This document shows positions 48,101 through 57,701 of a stretch of DNA of 64,000 nt, one piece after another; positions within the stretch are counted from its first letter, which is position 1; every line of letters begins with the position of its first letter. A program made the position numbers and the translations under genes. Source of the stretch: Beroe forskalii (lineage: Eukaryota > Ctenophora > Nuda > Beroida > Beroidae); the NCBI GenBank assembly GCA_011033025.1, contig WFMF01000311.1, forward strand, positions 129,835 to 193,834, written 5' to 3'. Below the pieces are notes generated by a model, which worked only from the letters and a program-made list of their open reading frames with translations, had not been told where the DNA came from and did not search any database.

Positions 48101-51100
48101 AGCATTCATTATATTGCAATACTTGCTGTTGAATAATACCTAAAAGTTTTCTTTCGTTCTGAAAAATTGTGTTTGATGTCTTATAATTCAGGTACAAAAT
48201 GTGAACCATATCTAAACATCCCAAGAAGTGGTAAGGCTTCTAATGTACCTCATTTCGGAGTTTCATTTGGCAATAGGTACTCCTAAAATCTCAACAGGTT
48301 TTAGATTAGGTATCATCATGTAAGTAGGGTGTCATAATTATTGGCGCGGCGCTATTTTTGCACGGAAATTCTGCCCAATTAGACATCTTGCAGTTGCCAT
48401 ATCTTCTGATTTATCAAATCCAGTGATCTTCATTTCATCCGAAAGAAAACACATTAATCTTGAACCCAGTACAAGTTTGAAGCTGTTCCTATCAATATTA
48501 GGAAGCGAGATACCTTATTACACGAAATTAAGAGATCTACTACTAAACGGGGGATGGATCTACAAGAGATCCAAACAGAGTCCCCGGCACGGGACCTTCT
48601 GCTCGGAGATCACTAAATTAAGGTGATCGACTCGAATTTCACCTTAATTTAGTGCTCCTTAATTTCTGCCCTTCTTATTTTCATTACACCCTCTTTCTGT
48701 AACCTTAATTTTTGACAACACATCCAATTTGTCACTAAGTATAGCTCTAAAAAGAATAGAACGATTCGAAATCTAAATTGAAATAAAGGATAAATTAAAT
48801 TTTCTTCTAATTCTTTTGCTGGTTCTGTGTTCTGATCAATTTCGATCAAATCATCGCAGCTTGAGACGTGAACCGTTTGATTCATCTTGACTTGATGTCT
48901 TACAATATCTCAATATTGATTTTGAGTGCGGCGGAAGGAGCGCTGTACAAGGCGGCAGCCGACGTCTGTGTGCGGAGTATCAGTAATTTGAAGCTGACTG
49001 CTGTCTCTCAGATACCAGATCATGAAAAAGATGCTAAGTTTGAGGACCCCAGAAATGGGGTCTTGTCCCATTGCTCATTTTCTGGGCATTTTAGAGCATA
49101 ATGATAATATGTGTTAACAATTCGTATATAAACAATATGATGATTTTGATTCATCTGAGCTATTGGAAATTCTTTTTTATTGAGTTATAACTCCAAAACA
49201 GAAGATCCCAGGGCTTCAGTACTGTTACCTACCCCCTATAATGTGTTGATTGTGGTCATTTTAAGGTGGTTGGATTGCTCTCAACTCCAAAAGGAACGAA
49301 AGTAACATTTTTCACAAGGCGCTTCCTCGCGAGTGACGTAAAATCATTTTTTGGGCTGTAACTCGAAAACGGAACGTCCTAGGGCTTTGGAACCATCATC
49401 CGCCTGGCATAATGTGTCCATTGCGGTCATTTTAAGGTGGAACATTTGTTCTCAACTCAAAATTGTCGACAAGTCACGTTAGCTTCCTTAGGGTCTTAAA
49501 TAACATATCCAGTTGCTAAATCGCTTTTAACATTCAAAGCCAACGGATTTCCATTTCACCCCTGACTATAGATAATGTAACAGTTATGTAAAACAGTAGA
49601 TCGTACATAATAGGAATTCATGATGCCTGAAAACTCAAGGTCTAAAATGGGTTATCAGTTGTGGTAGGGTGCTTAAGCACCACAAAGAATGTTGCATAAT
49701 ACACGGATTGATGTAACCTGAAACACCTACCCTTCCCTTGCAGTCAATCATCCAGACACTGTCTGCAGACACGGCAATTGATGTGGGGTAGATGTCTGAC
49801 ATGCCGCCCACCGACACCACTATCTCCAACCAGTCTGTGCCTGTTAATGAGGTTATCATTGCTACTTGAAACTATTCAAGTCAATTTGCTATCAATCATC
49901 GCATCTAAATTATTCTTTCTCGTTCAAGTGTACATACATAACATGGCAAATATACTTTTGCTTATTGCACAGAATTGCTCTCATTATAACCTCATAACGA
50001 GTGATAACAAGAAATGAGGCTCACACGATTTTCTCTCTGTCACTTATTCGAGTTATAGATGCTTTATCATGTCTCACCGTACAAGTTGTCACTGTCTCAC
50101 TTATTGGAGTTAGGTATTGATAGCATTATCATGTCTCACCGTACAAGTTGTCGCTGTCTCACTTATTCGGGTTAGGTATTGATAGCATTATCATGTCTCA
50201 CCGTACAAGTTGTCACTGTCAATGCCAGTCCGTGTGATGAGTTCCCCCTGAGTGGTGATTCCCCACAGCTGTCCCCGCGGACCCACACTTAACTTGGCTA
50301 TCTTGAAGTCTGGCTGACACACCTCCACCCAACTGGGAAAAGTCACGTGTTACAAGAGTATTCATAGTCGAAGTAAAATGCAGTTTGGAAATCAGCTCTT
50401 AGTATAATATCACATTTCGTGTTTATTTTTGTACGTCACGTCCCATGGCAAGTTCTGAAGAGCGCACGACATTTCTTACGATCCTATATTAGTAAGGTTG
50501 CTCATTTCACGTGAAAACTCGAGATGCCCGTCCTGTTCCCATTCTAATTCGTGTAAAATCTTCAAAATCACATTTTAGAGTAACGGTTCTTACTTAGATA
50601 TATTTTAAAAGTTTTAACTTACTCGTCTCCCTCTGGGTTTATTCCGCTGATGTTAGTCCGCACATAAACACGGCACTCCTTAGAAACCCCCCAAACACAA
50701 ACAGGCCAGCCCTCACCACCTGCACATAGTATCATAACACGTTGGGGCAGGGGTCAGGCAAACTTACTTGGGGGTGCGAAAATAGGGAGATTTTTCGTGA
50801 AATCCCCAAATTTCGTTCCACGTAAACATTTCTGGTTTGGTAATTATACGAGGCAGAAATCAATCTAATCAAACTATAACAGTATACTTAAGTACTAAGC
50901 AGCACTCTCAACACATCAATAGACTCAGTAACATTATACAATTCAGTATCCAAATAATAATCTAAAAAACAAGAAATCTACTTACCTGGTAACATAGTCC
51001 CACCCGCCGCCACGTCAAGAAACTTAATTTCACTTGGAATGTGAGCCCATGCTCCCATCTTATTGTACCTGAATGAGAAGTTATAGCTCCTTTGCAATTT

Positions 51101-54013
51101 GAGGATAGCAAATTTATCAAGCTTTCAGAAATCATATGGAATATTGGGCTATCTATATCTTTATCGAGATATACCTACGCGTGTGGCGATATTGGCCTAT
51201 ATAACTATTGTTATAACTGCAATGCTTCTAGCTCAAGACTCACTCGTAGTACTTTGCAAGTCGTTTGCGCCTGACGTAGGAAGTTCCTGTGTTCTGGAAG
51301 GAGAAAGCGGAGGTGAAGTTAGTAGCGTACTGCCAGCCGTCTTTGTCTGTGGGAACACCTTCTATGTTCCTATCCACACGCCTGTGGGTCAATGAGACAT
51401 GATAAACATATTATGCGTCACAGTGTCCTTTCCAGGGCCTCACTTTTATACTTTTATTCAGATATCAAATTTGCATCAACGCTCGATTAACCTTCTCAGC
51501 AATGATAATTCAGCCACTCGTACGCTAAGAATTTAATGATTTTTTTCGGGTCTGACGTTACCAATATTAGAACATTAATCTTGTAATTAGATGGCAGCAT
51601 ATATTTCTATTTCTATGTGCAATTATCAGGTTGGAATCAGAGTATCTATACACTATACAATTGTTAGCTGGCGTAATGGTAAAGAGTCTGGCTCGTGATA
51701 AAAATTACCTCTAGTCTAAAGAGCCACATTTCGAGATATAATAGTTAATGGGTAGCTACTCATTCCATCTTCGCTACAATGAGAAGCTACCCATTGCAGC
51801 AGAGATGGAATACACTTCCTTAATAACCGTCACTGGCTTAATAAAACTTGATTTCCTCAATTCCTTTCATTGGCCTCACAGCTATTGGAATAGAAGTAAA
51901 AACTTGTAAATGAAAAGTATGTATTATCTATAACATCTATATAGGTAATAAATTATGATAATATGTTTAGTCATATTAAATTTTTAACTTCACTACTTAG
52001 ATGTCATCTCCATTCGAGTACATGAAACTAACCAGACACTATCTGAGGCCCAATGCTGCGAGAGCTTTCTCTTGGGGACCCCATCTTCCCTGGCGACATT
52101 TTTCCATCCTCCCACCAAGTTCCACCTCTCCCACTCAAATTCATAGTCCTGCAGAGTGCAGGGCAGCGTAAAGATATTATACTGTTAAACAAGCAGTGTA
52201 GTTTGAGGTTACTTAGCCCACATTTCAATTTTTCTGCTGCTTCCGGAGGAAGGTTACTCAATCCATTTTACCAAGATACTGACTTCTAGTAAGTTCTTAG
52301 CCAATATGAGGGATATGTGAAATGTGAAATATGCTAATTGGCGAAACAGATAAAATGGGTATGTCCGTTTTGTCCTTTTTGTCCGATTTCCAAGGCAAAC
52401 AAATCAGGCACAACAGACAAATCGGACAAAACAGACAAATCGGACAAAACAGACAAATTAGACAAAACGGACATGTCCGTTTTGTCCTTTCTGTCTACTT
52501 TAAAAAAGCAGACAACGCGGACAAAGTGGAAAAACCAGACAAAACAGCCTGTCTGATTAGTCCGTTTTGTCTTATTGGTCAGTTTTTTATGTGTCAGGTG
52601 TCTCATTCTTACTTTTTTCAAATTTCTGGACAAAATGCTAAAACGGACAGTGACACCCCCTACAATAAAATAGTTACTATCATTTATACAGAAAATTTCA
52701 GGACATCAGTCTTAACATTTCACATGACTTTTAAGCGGGAAGATTACCTGGAATCTAATAGGCAAATCACACTCCTTCACAAATAGGTGGACATGGTATT
52801 CAAAGTCAACACCCCAGACACAAGTTGATGTAGCATCTATCATGTTGAAGGTGACTCCTGGTGGAGTATGGACTTGCCGCCAATTCTCCTGATAAATTGA
52901 AGCATGAAAATTTTATATGCTGAATACTGTGAGAATTGAATTGAAATGTATGCATTGGATATAAATAGAATTGTTGGACCCCGATATGTCATCTGTACCG
53001 ATATGTCACCCGAAGTGTAATCAGTATACCACGTTTTATTACTTCATGTATCCGACACACGACTAATTTGATTAACTACAGACACTACTTCAGGTGACAA
53101 ATCCGTGTGGCTTCAAAAAACTCAAACACCAGTTTGTCATCCTTGTACCGATTTGTCACTAGAAGTTGAAGTGAACCTCATATAATGAAATATACACTAT
53201 TGCATGGAAATTTCATGGAAGGTTTCCTCCTGCATTCCATGTTTGTGCCTGGATAGCATGATTCTTTATCGATCTTCATATCACAGAATAACATAGAGAT
53301 TAATTTAGGGTAACTTATGATAAAGATACCTTGCAATAGTGTAGGTATATTTTATTATATGAAGTTCACTTCAACTTCTAGTGACAAATCGGTACGAGGA
53401 TGACAAACTGGTGTTTGAGTTTTTTGAATCCGCACCGATTTGTCACCTGAAGTAGAGTCTGCAGCCAATCAAATTAGTCGTCTGTCGGCTACATGAAGTA
53501 AGAACACGTGGTATATTGATTACACTTCAAGTGACAAATCGGTACGCGTGACATATCGGGGTCTAACAACAATCAACTGCCAACACCTTGATGAAAGAAT
53601 CAAGATTCATTTGCCATATTGGCCCATATTCAACTAGCCCTCACCTTATAACTTTATCAGGACCAAAACAAAGGTTATTTCCACAGGGGTGGTTAAAAGG
53701 TTTGCTAAAGTAAAGCCAATTAAAATAGTAATTTAATGGCCAAGGTTGATTTAGGTCCAATGAAATTTTCAGAGTGTAAAATTTTTGATTTAATGACTGT
53801 TTAAAAAATGTCAAGAAGATTAGTTAATTAGTTAAAAAGGTTCAAAATGATTCAATATTTATCAATAAGGCCAGTTGAAAATGAGGTTGGCTGATTTACT
53901 ACTGAAATAAACAAACTTACATGTCTGTTCTTTGTTGCAATGTGAGAGAATCCTTTGCATCTCCATGGTATTGATCCACTATCAAGAGCCCATATGTCTT
54001 GACCAAGGATCAT
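38207..54013 (-). CDS. TECPR1: TECPR1-like tectonin/dysferlin-domain protein (C-terminal half not found)
   Basis: Twelve exons share one frame with GT/AG junctions, in order: 54013-53921, 52888-52748, 52148-52033, 51381-51244, 51068-50986, 50719-50623, 50332-50202, 49840-49731, 40770-40615, 39533-39443, 39170-38987, 38346-38207. They total 1480 bases, about 493 codons, ending in phase 1. Tectonin repeats (VWGVSKECRVYVRTNISGIN, QLWGITTQGELITRTGI, VWGLDKDNKIINRTDITPTQ) surround a dysferlin-type segment (DKDGWQYATNF...SYVRRKRL), the order found in TECPR1. In vertebrates TECPR1 is a lysosome/autophagosome tether and membrane-damage sensor; that role here is inferred. The vertebrate protein is about 1165 residues, so the PH domain and second propeller should lie to the left but were not found. 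Intron 8 is about 9 kb and carries another gene and two foldback elements. Confidence 0.85.
38741..38990. repeat. 27-bp minisatellite made of the exon 11 splice donor
   Basis: Nine units of AATAAAGCTATTGTCTGACC plus a C run of varying length. On the minus strand each unit reads GGGTCAGACAATAGCTTTAT; the unit nearest exon 11 is its actual exon/intron junction (CCCGG|GTCAGA). Confidence 0.92.
39443..40770 (-). CDS. TECPR1: TECPR1-like exons 9-10
   Basis: Exon 9 (40770-40615) completes the blade begun in exon 8: VFFHKGSEVHVHN, TSKWIHMILNPGEVIFFKSL, SCGPENQ. Exon 10 (39533-39443) continues directly with VWGLDKDNKIINRTDITPTQ and INGQSWQDIE. The match across a 9-kb intron in phase 0 is the strongest evidence that the two halves are one gene. 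Confidence 0.82.
39540..40610. other. TECPR1-like intron 9 contents
   Basis: Contains degenerate CCCTAA-like sequence at about 39765-39830, three 18-bp units of GGTGAAAAGAATCGTGA at 39845-39895, a GC-rich GCGCGGCGTGCGCGCGCG stretch near 39928, and a direct repeat GATGTTCGAGCTCAAAATTG at 40030 and 40494. Confidence 0.6.
40986..41452. repeat. dimeric repeat, left copy
   Basis: Two diverged tandem halves of about 190 bases, each with CTTTTGGAGTTGAGA...ACCTTAAAATGA.CGCAAT and ending near a CTGTTTTGGAGT or CCGTTTTCGAGT motif. The whole dimer is repeated in reverse at 49169-49551. Confidence 0.85.
41453..43687. mobile_element. foldback element with 21-bp minisatellite arms
   Basis: The left arm (41453-42460) is built of CATAACACACCCCTATCAACT units and the right arm (42470-43687) of the inverse, AGTTGATAGGGGTGTGTTATG. 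The tips match over at least 100 bases in reverse: TTTTATTAGCTTCAAGGCATAATA at 41453 (written here as one terminal motif in two parts: TTTTATTAGCTTC and AAGGCATAATA) against the end at 43687. It sits directly after the dimeric repeat. A short unrelated segment at 41825-41940 interrupts the left arm. The 21-bp unit is a multiple of three and so gives false repeat-protein frames (YELRGVC). Confidence 0.85.
41825..41881 (+). repeat. 57-bp direct repeat with 48541-48598
   Basis: ACTAAACGGGGGATGGATC followed by CAAGAGATCCAAACAGAGTC is found at both places in the same orientation with about five differences. Confidence 0.85.
43700..44150. repeat. ATATTCGCC repeat array
   Basis: At least 12 AATATTCGCC or ATTCGCCACAC motifs. 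The last part is three units of about 72 bases (AATATTTCGCCGTGTT...GGTAACACATT). It fills the gap between two foldback elements. Confidence 0.8.
44373..45742. mobile_element. foldback element with GGAGCCCGACTTAGTAT arms
   Basis: The tips TATTGGGTCGTTATAGCCC (44373) and AATAACGACCCATA (45727-45740) are inverse. The left arm carries GGAGCCCGACTTAGTAT-type units on the plus strand (44500-44850, 45385-45445); the right arm carries ATACTAAGTCGGGCTCCC units (45490-45700). The centre holds three strong hairpins: TCATTGTGGGAGC...GCTCCCACAATGA (about 44863-44910), GACTGAAATC-ATAAC-GATTTCAGTC (44909-44933) and TTAACCGGCC...AAGCCGGTTAA (45127-45183). No open frame. Confidence 0.8.
45745..46805. other. 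intron 8 spacer with a 56-bp tandem duplication
   Basis: 46443-46555 is two copies of TAATCAAAATAAAACATAAT-GTGTGGGG-type sequence. Near 46110-46200, GAATACTT and TACTTGCCGACT repeat several times. No gene seen. Confidence 0.6.
46810..47229 (+). promoter_or_regulatory. 5' flank of the nested gene, duplicated at 35.3-36.2 kb
   Basis: About 420 bases upstream of the ATG are conserved almost unchanged in the inverted copy at 35327-36162. It probably includes the promoter and 5' UTR; I see no clear TATA box at a usual distance. The call as promoter rests on position only. Confidence 0.4.
47230..48085 (+). CDS. secreted protein with two four-cysteine domains, nested gene
   Basis: Exons 47230-47382 and 47585-48085 (stop TAA) join in phase 0 across a 202-bp GTGAGG...TTCCAG intron, giving 217 residues. 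A signal peptide is clear (MFTMCVLLLVGTITFTVTSG). Residues about 23-107 and 127-215 are two copies of one domain: ECLKAAHNGLNFVWD matches QCLINGQSALGIPWD, GTCEDYMRQPL matches GSCEKYLTQPL, and ITCRYQFQYKEG matches LFCVYKFQYKGE. Each copy has four cysteines at like positions, so two disulfides per domain are likely. I do not recognise the family. The gene lies in intron 8 of the TECPR1-like gene on the opposite strand. Its promoter and first exon exist as a broken inverted copy at 35.3 kb. Secretion is inferred from the signal peptide; its function is unknown. Confidence 0.82.
48090..48540. other. 3' flank of the nested gene
   Basis: AT-rich, no further exon seen. Confidence 0.4.
48541..48598 (+). 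repeat. 57-bp direct repeat with 41825-41881
   Basis: Same ACTAAACGGGGGATGGATC core; flanks differ except for the following GATC-rich bases. It is followed by a hairpin (CACTAAATTAAGGTGA / TCACCTTAATTTAGTG, 48610-48655). Confidence 0.8.
49169..49551. repeat. dimeric repeat, right (inverted) copy
   Basis: Reverse complement of 40986-41452, lacking the roughly 60-base stretch at 41087-41150 of the left copy. Both copies lie in intron 8 of the TECPR1-like gene. Confidence 0.85.
49731..51381 (-). CDS. TECPR1: TECPR1-like exons 4-8
   Basis: Exon 4 (51381-51244) completes the dysferlin segment (GWQYATNF, VRRKRLAKYYE). Exons 5-8 (51068-50986, 50719-50623, 50332-50202, 49840-49731) encode tectonin blades: KMGAWAHIPSEIKFLDVAAG, GINPEGDEWVEVCQPDF, KLSVGPRGQLWGITTQGE and TDWLEIVVSVGG...SVWMIDCKGR. 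Phases are 2, 1, 2, 1, 0 and all agree. Confidence 0.88.
50060..50222. repeat. 62-bp repeat carrying the exon 7 splice donor, three copies
   Basis: CATGTCTCACCGTACAAGTT recurs with 62-base spacing. On the minus strand each copy reads AACTTGTACG then GTGAGAC, so the true donor (GT at 50201-50200) is repeated at 50139-50138 and 50077-50076 inside the intron. Using a downstream copy would add 62 or 124 bases and change the frame. Confidence 0.9.
51663..51720 (+). mobile_element. tRNA-like SINE head, partial
   Basis: TTAGCTGGCGTAATGGTA resembles an A box and AGTCTGGCTCGTGATAAAAA matches the middle of the minus-strand element at 6372-6452. No B box is left. Confidence 0.4.
52033..52888 (-). CDS. 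TECPR1: TECPR1-like exons 2-3
   Basis: Exon 2 (52888-52748) has TSTCVWGVDFEYHVHLFV and ends LPIRFQ; exon 3 (52148-52033) has YEFEWERWNLVGGW and ends SQHWASDSVW across the next splice. The spacing of W-x-W-type motifs matches the start of the dysferlin domain in TECPR1. The intron between holds the GACAAATCGGAC array. Confidence 0.85.
52340..52665. repeat. GACAAATCGGACAAAACA array with inverse tips
   Basis: Starts ATGTCCGTTTTGTCC and ends AAAACGGACAGTGACACCCC. The end shares GGACAGTGACAC and a C run with the right tip of the element at 6602-8832. Internal units of 18 bases (ACAGACAAATCGGACAAA) run on one strand and TGTCCGTTTTGTC on the other. It lies in intron 2 of the TECPR1-like gene. Confidence 0.8.
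52977..53566. mobile_element. 590-bp palindrome, foldback element
   Basis: Arms 52977-53213 and 53330-53566 are inverse copies over about 235 bases with few differences; the loop is about 115 bases. The tips read GGACCCCGATATGTCA and TGACATATCGGGGTCT. Each arm contains GTGACAAATCGGTAC-type motifs three times. No open frame and no certain target duplication. It lies in intron 1 of the TECPR1-like gene. Confidence 0.88.
53570..53920. other. intron 1 remainder
   Basis: AT-rich, nothing else recognised. Confidence 0.4.
53921..54013 (-). CDS. TECPR1: TECPR1-like exon 1
   Basis: 31 codons from ATG at 54013 (MILGQDIWALDSGSI) to a GTAAGT donor. An upstream ATG at 54020 is out of frame. IWALDS fits the start of the first tectonin blade, and the phase matches exon 2. 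This is the least certain of the 12 exons because it is short. Confidence 0.6.
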
Positions 54014-54372
54014 GGTTCATTGCTAACTCAAATATAAAGATTTGCTGCTCAAGCCAATCAATACCATCTGTATCTCAGATGCCAGGTTCTAGGCAATTTC
54101 AGCACCATATTATAGCAAGGTGGCAGCTGACTGACACCTAATTTTATTGTTTGTGTTCATCTGTATCATAATAAACTTAACAACACTACTTATTACAATC
54201 AAATTCCGGATGCTTATGATTACAGCACAGAGATCCTGAAGACGAATTTTGACTTATGTTTTCTGTAAGTCATTTTCGAAACTATTAGTAGATAGTGTGG
54301 TGTTGTTGTCATAGGCTTGAATCAATGTTGGTTATTTTGACTTTTACAAAATGAACAGTCTGATTGAATATC

Positions 54373-54765
54373 ATAATAAACATATTTGAATTAAAAAGAA
54401 AACTTTCTTCAAGACATCAATCTGCAAGACAATAAACATATAACAACAATTTAAGAATAAATCCTTTAAAACACATCGATCTGCAAGACTTTTCTCCAAC
54501 TTTGGACTTGAACTTTGACACGATTTCTTGAGAAATACTATGTAAGAACAGCTAAATCCAAATGAGTCACACCTAGATGATTGGTGTGCAGGCATCTTCA
54601 GTCCAATACCTACCTCAGCTTTCGGGGTGTTTAAATTGTGAGAGCTTTTTATGAGGTAGGCCCCCCAGCAGTCACCCCCTGGTACCAGGGTGAAGCACGG
54701 TCAAGTGCAGTGACCACCTGCCTGATTGAAACTGATTAGAGGTCTTTAATAAACATAATATTCAA
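54373..54765. repeat. dispersed repeat copy
   Basis: AAGAATAAATCCTTTAAAAC, GGACTTGAACTTTGACAC, TCAGTCCAATACCTACCTCA and GTGACCACCTG occur in the same order as in 60585-61300. It begins about 360 bases upstream of the TECPR1-like start codon. Confidence 0.85.
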
Positions 54766-54769
54766 TGTG

Positions 54770-56695
54770 TTCCTTCATGAAATCAAGTGAACACAACTTT
54801 GTGAATGAAACTCAACGTTGATAATGAATAAAATGATTTTAATAATTTCACACAACCATGCTAATCTACTGACAGTTTCAGAATTACACACTTGCATCGT
54901 TGGCCATTGATTGATTGAACCACAACTCATACATTGAAAAACACACGAAAATGCTTGCAGGGACATAGAAATAGAAATAGAAATAGAATAAATTATGGTA
55001 TTAAACCATCACACTTCCTTTCATTATATCAAAACATTAGCTTCCACTAAAAACACACCTTTTAACCCAGGTGTCCATTTATTCAAAAATTTATTCAAAA
55101 ATTTATTCAAAAATTTATTCAACAAGAATTGCGCCTGCAGGCTAAATTATTGTTTGTCCCGTTGCCTCGTTTTGCAGGCGCTTTATTTCCCTCTCCAACG
55201 TACTTGAATTAACGCTACAAGACGTAATGGCACGTGGGTGAATTCTGTCCGATACACGTGCCAAATCATTGCGCTGCTCCCCCCCAATTCGTAGAACTCT
55301 TTGTAGATTTGGCCATTTTGTTTGCCCGCCATTTCATTACGTATAGTGCCATTTTTGTTACGCATCATCCTTTCTTTCTTTATTTGATGTCAATCGATAT
55401 CGCATGACAAACCATACTACCATAGTACTATTGTTGCAATTTATGGTTCATGTTGCATCACACCGTCCCTTTACATGATTTCATGAAGTCAAGACTTGGA
55501 AAAGAATTAATAGGTACTTCGAACTGCTCAAGATTGACGATTCTGATATGATAACCGAGACAAATTTTTCATCGGAAGCCATGGTCATCATTGCTTGCAC
55601 TCAAATTGCTCATTGTAAATTGTTTCTACAAGATCACTTGAAATCCAATAAGATATTGATGAGGAATTCTGTGACAGCGGGTCAGTTGATAGATAATAGA
55701 TTTTTCACCCGACTTATCCACAGGCCTTGGCCAAGTCTTATCATTGAAATTAATCAAGCAAGTTTAAAAAAGGAATCAAAATTTTCTAGGTCAGGATCAC
55801 CGGAGCATTGAACCCAAATAGCTGTAAGCTAGCTGCTGTGAGAACTGCACACGATGCCACTACACCAAATTGAGAAACTACACCGGCGCGAGTGATTTTA
55901 TAAAGGAGCAGTTGGTTAATGCACCTTGTGCCTGTAATGGTACGTTGTTGACGAAATCTCCCTCAAATATGTGGAAATCTCTCTCAAATTTGTGGACATC
56001 TCCCTCAAATTTTGTGGACATATCTCCCTCGGACTTTCCGGGCACTTTCCAGAAATTACAGTAGTTGTATTGCAAATCTGGACCTGCTATGCACATATCC
56101 TATATCTCATCTTCCCAAACACGATCTCTGCTAACCCTCTCATAAAGTAAAGTAAAGTAAAGTAAGTATAATGGTATTAAACCATCTCTAATTGCATACC
56201 CAATTGATCAATATCAAATATTAACAATTATTTAGCACCATTTCACTCCAGTGCCCATTTCATAGTAACATTAATAAAAAGCAATTTTACAGTAAATAAA
56301 TAAGAAGAAGAAGTTATTCAATGTGATAAAATTAAATTTAACTTCCACAATGACAAAATATCAAAATTGATAAAAACACTGAAAAGCCAGTAAAAATAGT
56401 TAGTCAAATAAACATGGTCAAATAATACCAAAAGGTAAAACCAAAAGGTAATACCAAAAGGTAAAACAAAAACGCAATTGGACTTTGGAGAGGGAAAAAA
56501 TTTATCCAAAATTCAATATTTATTCATATATTGTAAAAATACACTAAAAATATTTGAATTACAAATAAAAATTTCTTCAAGACAACAATTCAATTCATCA
56601 ATATGCATAGGCAGAATGCTACATACATTTTCACAATGATGTTCACACAAATCATTTCACAATGATTTTCAAATGAATATTGAATGTACTCGACG
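54770..56695. other. intergenic with small tandem repeats
   Basis: Holds 13-bp ATTCAAAAATTT repeats (55080-55123), about four 22-bp CTCCCTCAAATTTGTGGACA units (55963-56033), an (AAAGT)n run (56145-56167) and AAAAGGTAATACC units (56425-56470). 56540-56600 is a partial copy of the dispersed repeat. No gene seen. Confidence 0.6.
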
Positions 56696-56738
56696 GACGT
56701 TGCCCCGTCTATTTCTTCTGACTGGATGACCGGGCGAG

Positions 56739-56810
56739 GTTGCAAAGTGACGTCCAAATGTGGAACGTTGCGCCGCGCGCGAGGGTAGGGTAACTATAAC
56801 ATCCTACCAT
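56739..56810. repeat. solo arm of the TAGGATGTTACCC MITE
   Basis: CAAAGTGACGTCCAAATGTG through GAGGGTAGGGTAAC matches the right arm of the element at 56884-57060; ACTATA is inserted before ACATCCTAC. Confidence 0.8.
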
Positions 56811-56883
56811 GAATGTACCACACAATACAACTAAACATTCAAGTTAAAAGGGTAAACACCTGTGTAAGTTTTTCAGTTACAGT

Positions 56884-57060
56884 CGTAGGATGTTACCCTA
56901 CCCTCGCGCGCGCGGCGCAACGTTCCACATTTGGACGTCACTTTGCGCCAACAACAAGTCAGAAGAAAGGGACGGACATCGCCCGTCGAAGTTACAGTTG
57001 CAAAGTGACGTCCAAATGTGGAACGTTGCGCCGCGCGCGAGGGTAGGGTAACATCCTACG
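56884..57060. mobile_element. 177-bp MITE with 5-bp target duplication
   Basis: Arms of about 64 bases are inverse and nearly identical (CGTAGGATGTTACCCTACCC at the tip, then a CGCGCG-rich stretch and GTTCCACATTTGGACGTCAC). The loop is about 50 bases. ACAGT flanks both sides (56879-56883 and 57061-57065). No coding capacity. Confidence 0.92.
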
Positions 57061-57375
57061 ACAGTTGATCAATGATTCAATACCAAGTGAACAATTGACT
57101 ATATCTACTACTACTATTGACTATATCAATCTTGACATGATCTTGAATTGCCTGCGGAGTAAATTGGACATGGAGATGAGTGGATTGATATTATTCATAA
57201 ATTCAATGTTATAGCTGAAGTGGCCACTGGCCAGAATGCCACATTGCCACCTCTCTTGCACGAGAGTCTTTTTTGCGAGCGGCGTCGGATTTACTAAATT
57301 ATTTTTGTTCTAACCAGATCCATAATTTTACGCAACGCGCGCCGCCGCGCCGCGCTTTCACTTTCAGCTTTGCTT

Positions 57376-57575
57376 CGTAGGATGTTACCCTACCCTCGCG
57401 CGCCCGGCGCAACGTTCCACATTTAATTTGGACGTTGTAGGATGTTACCCTACCCTCCGCCGCGCACGCAAGGTTTTCCGCGGGGAGTATGCAACACGAC
57501 CCTCCAAACCTCCGAGTGTTGCGCGCAGGGATGGGAGAAATCCATCAAATTTGGACGTCACTTTGCGCCCGTCGA
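57376..57575. repeat. further TAGGATGTTACCC arm copies
   Basis: Two arms in the plus orientation start at 57376 and 57436; the second runs on into a partial copy ending TTTGGACGTCACTTTGCGCC at about 57569. They sit in a CpG-rich stretch. Confidence 0.75.
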
Positions 57576-57701
57576 CGCCTTGCTCCAACGACGCGACGCC
57601 TCTGGTTAGAAGAAGCTTCCCTGCCCTAACTGGCCTGGGGTCCTGATTGAGCGCACAGAGTGCGCACTGCGCGGCGCGGCAAGCGCTAATCGACACCTTC
57701 C

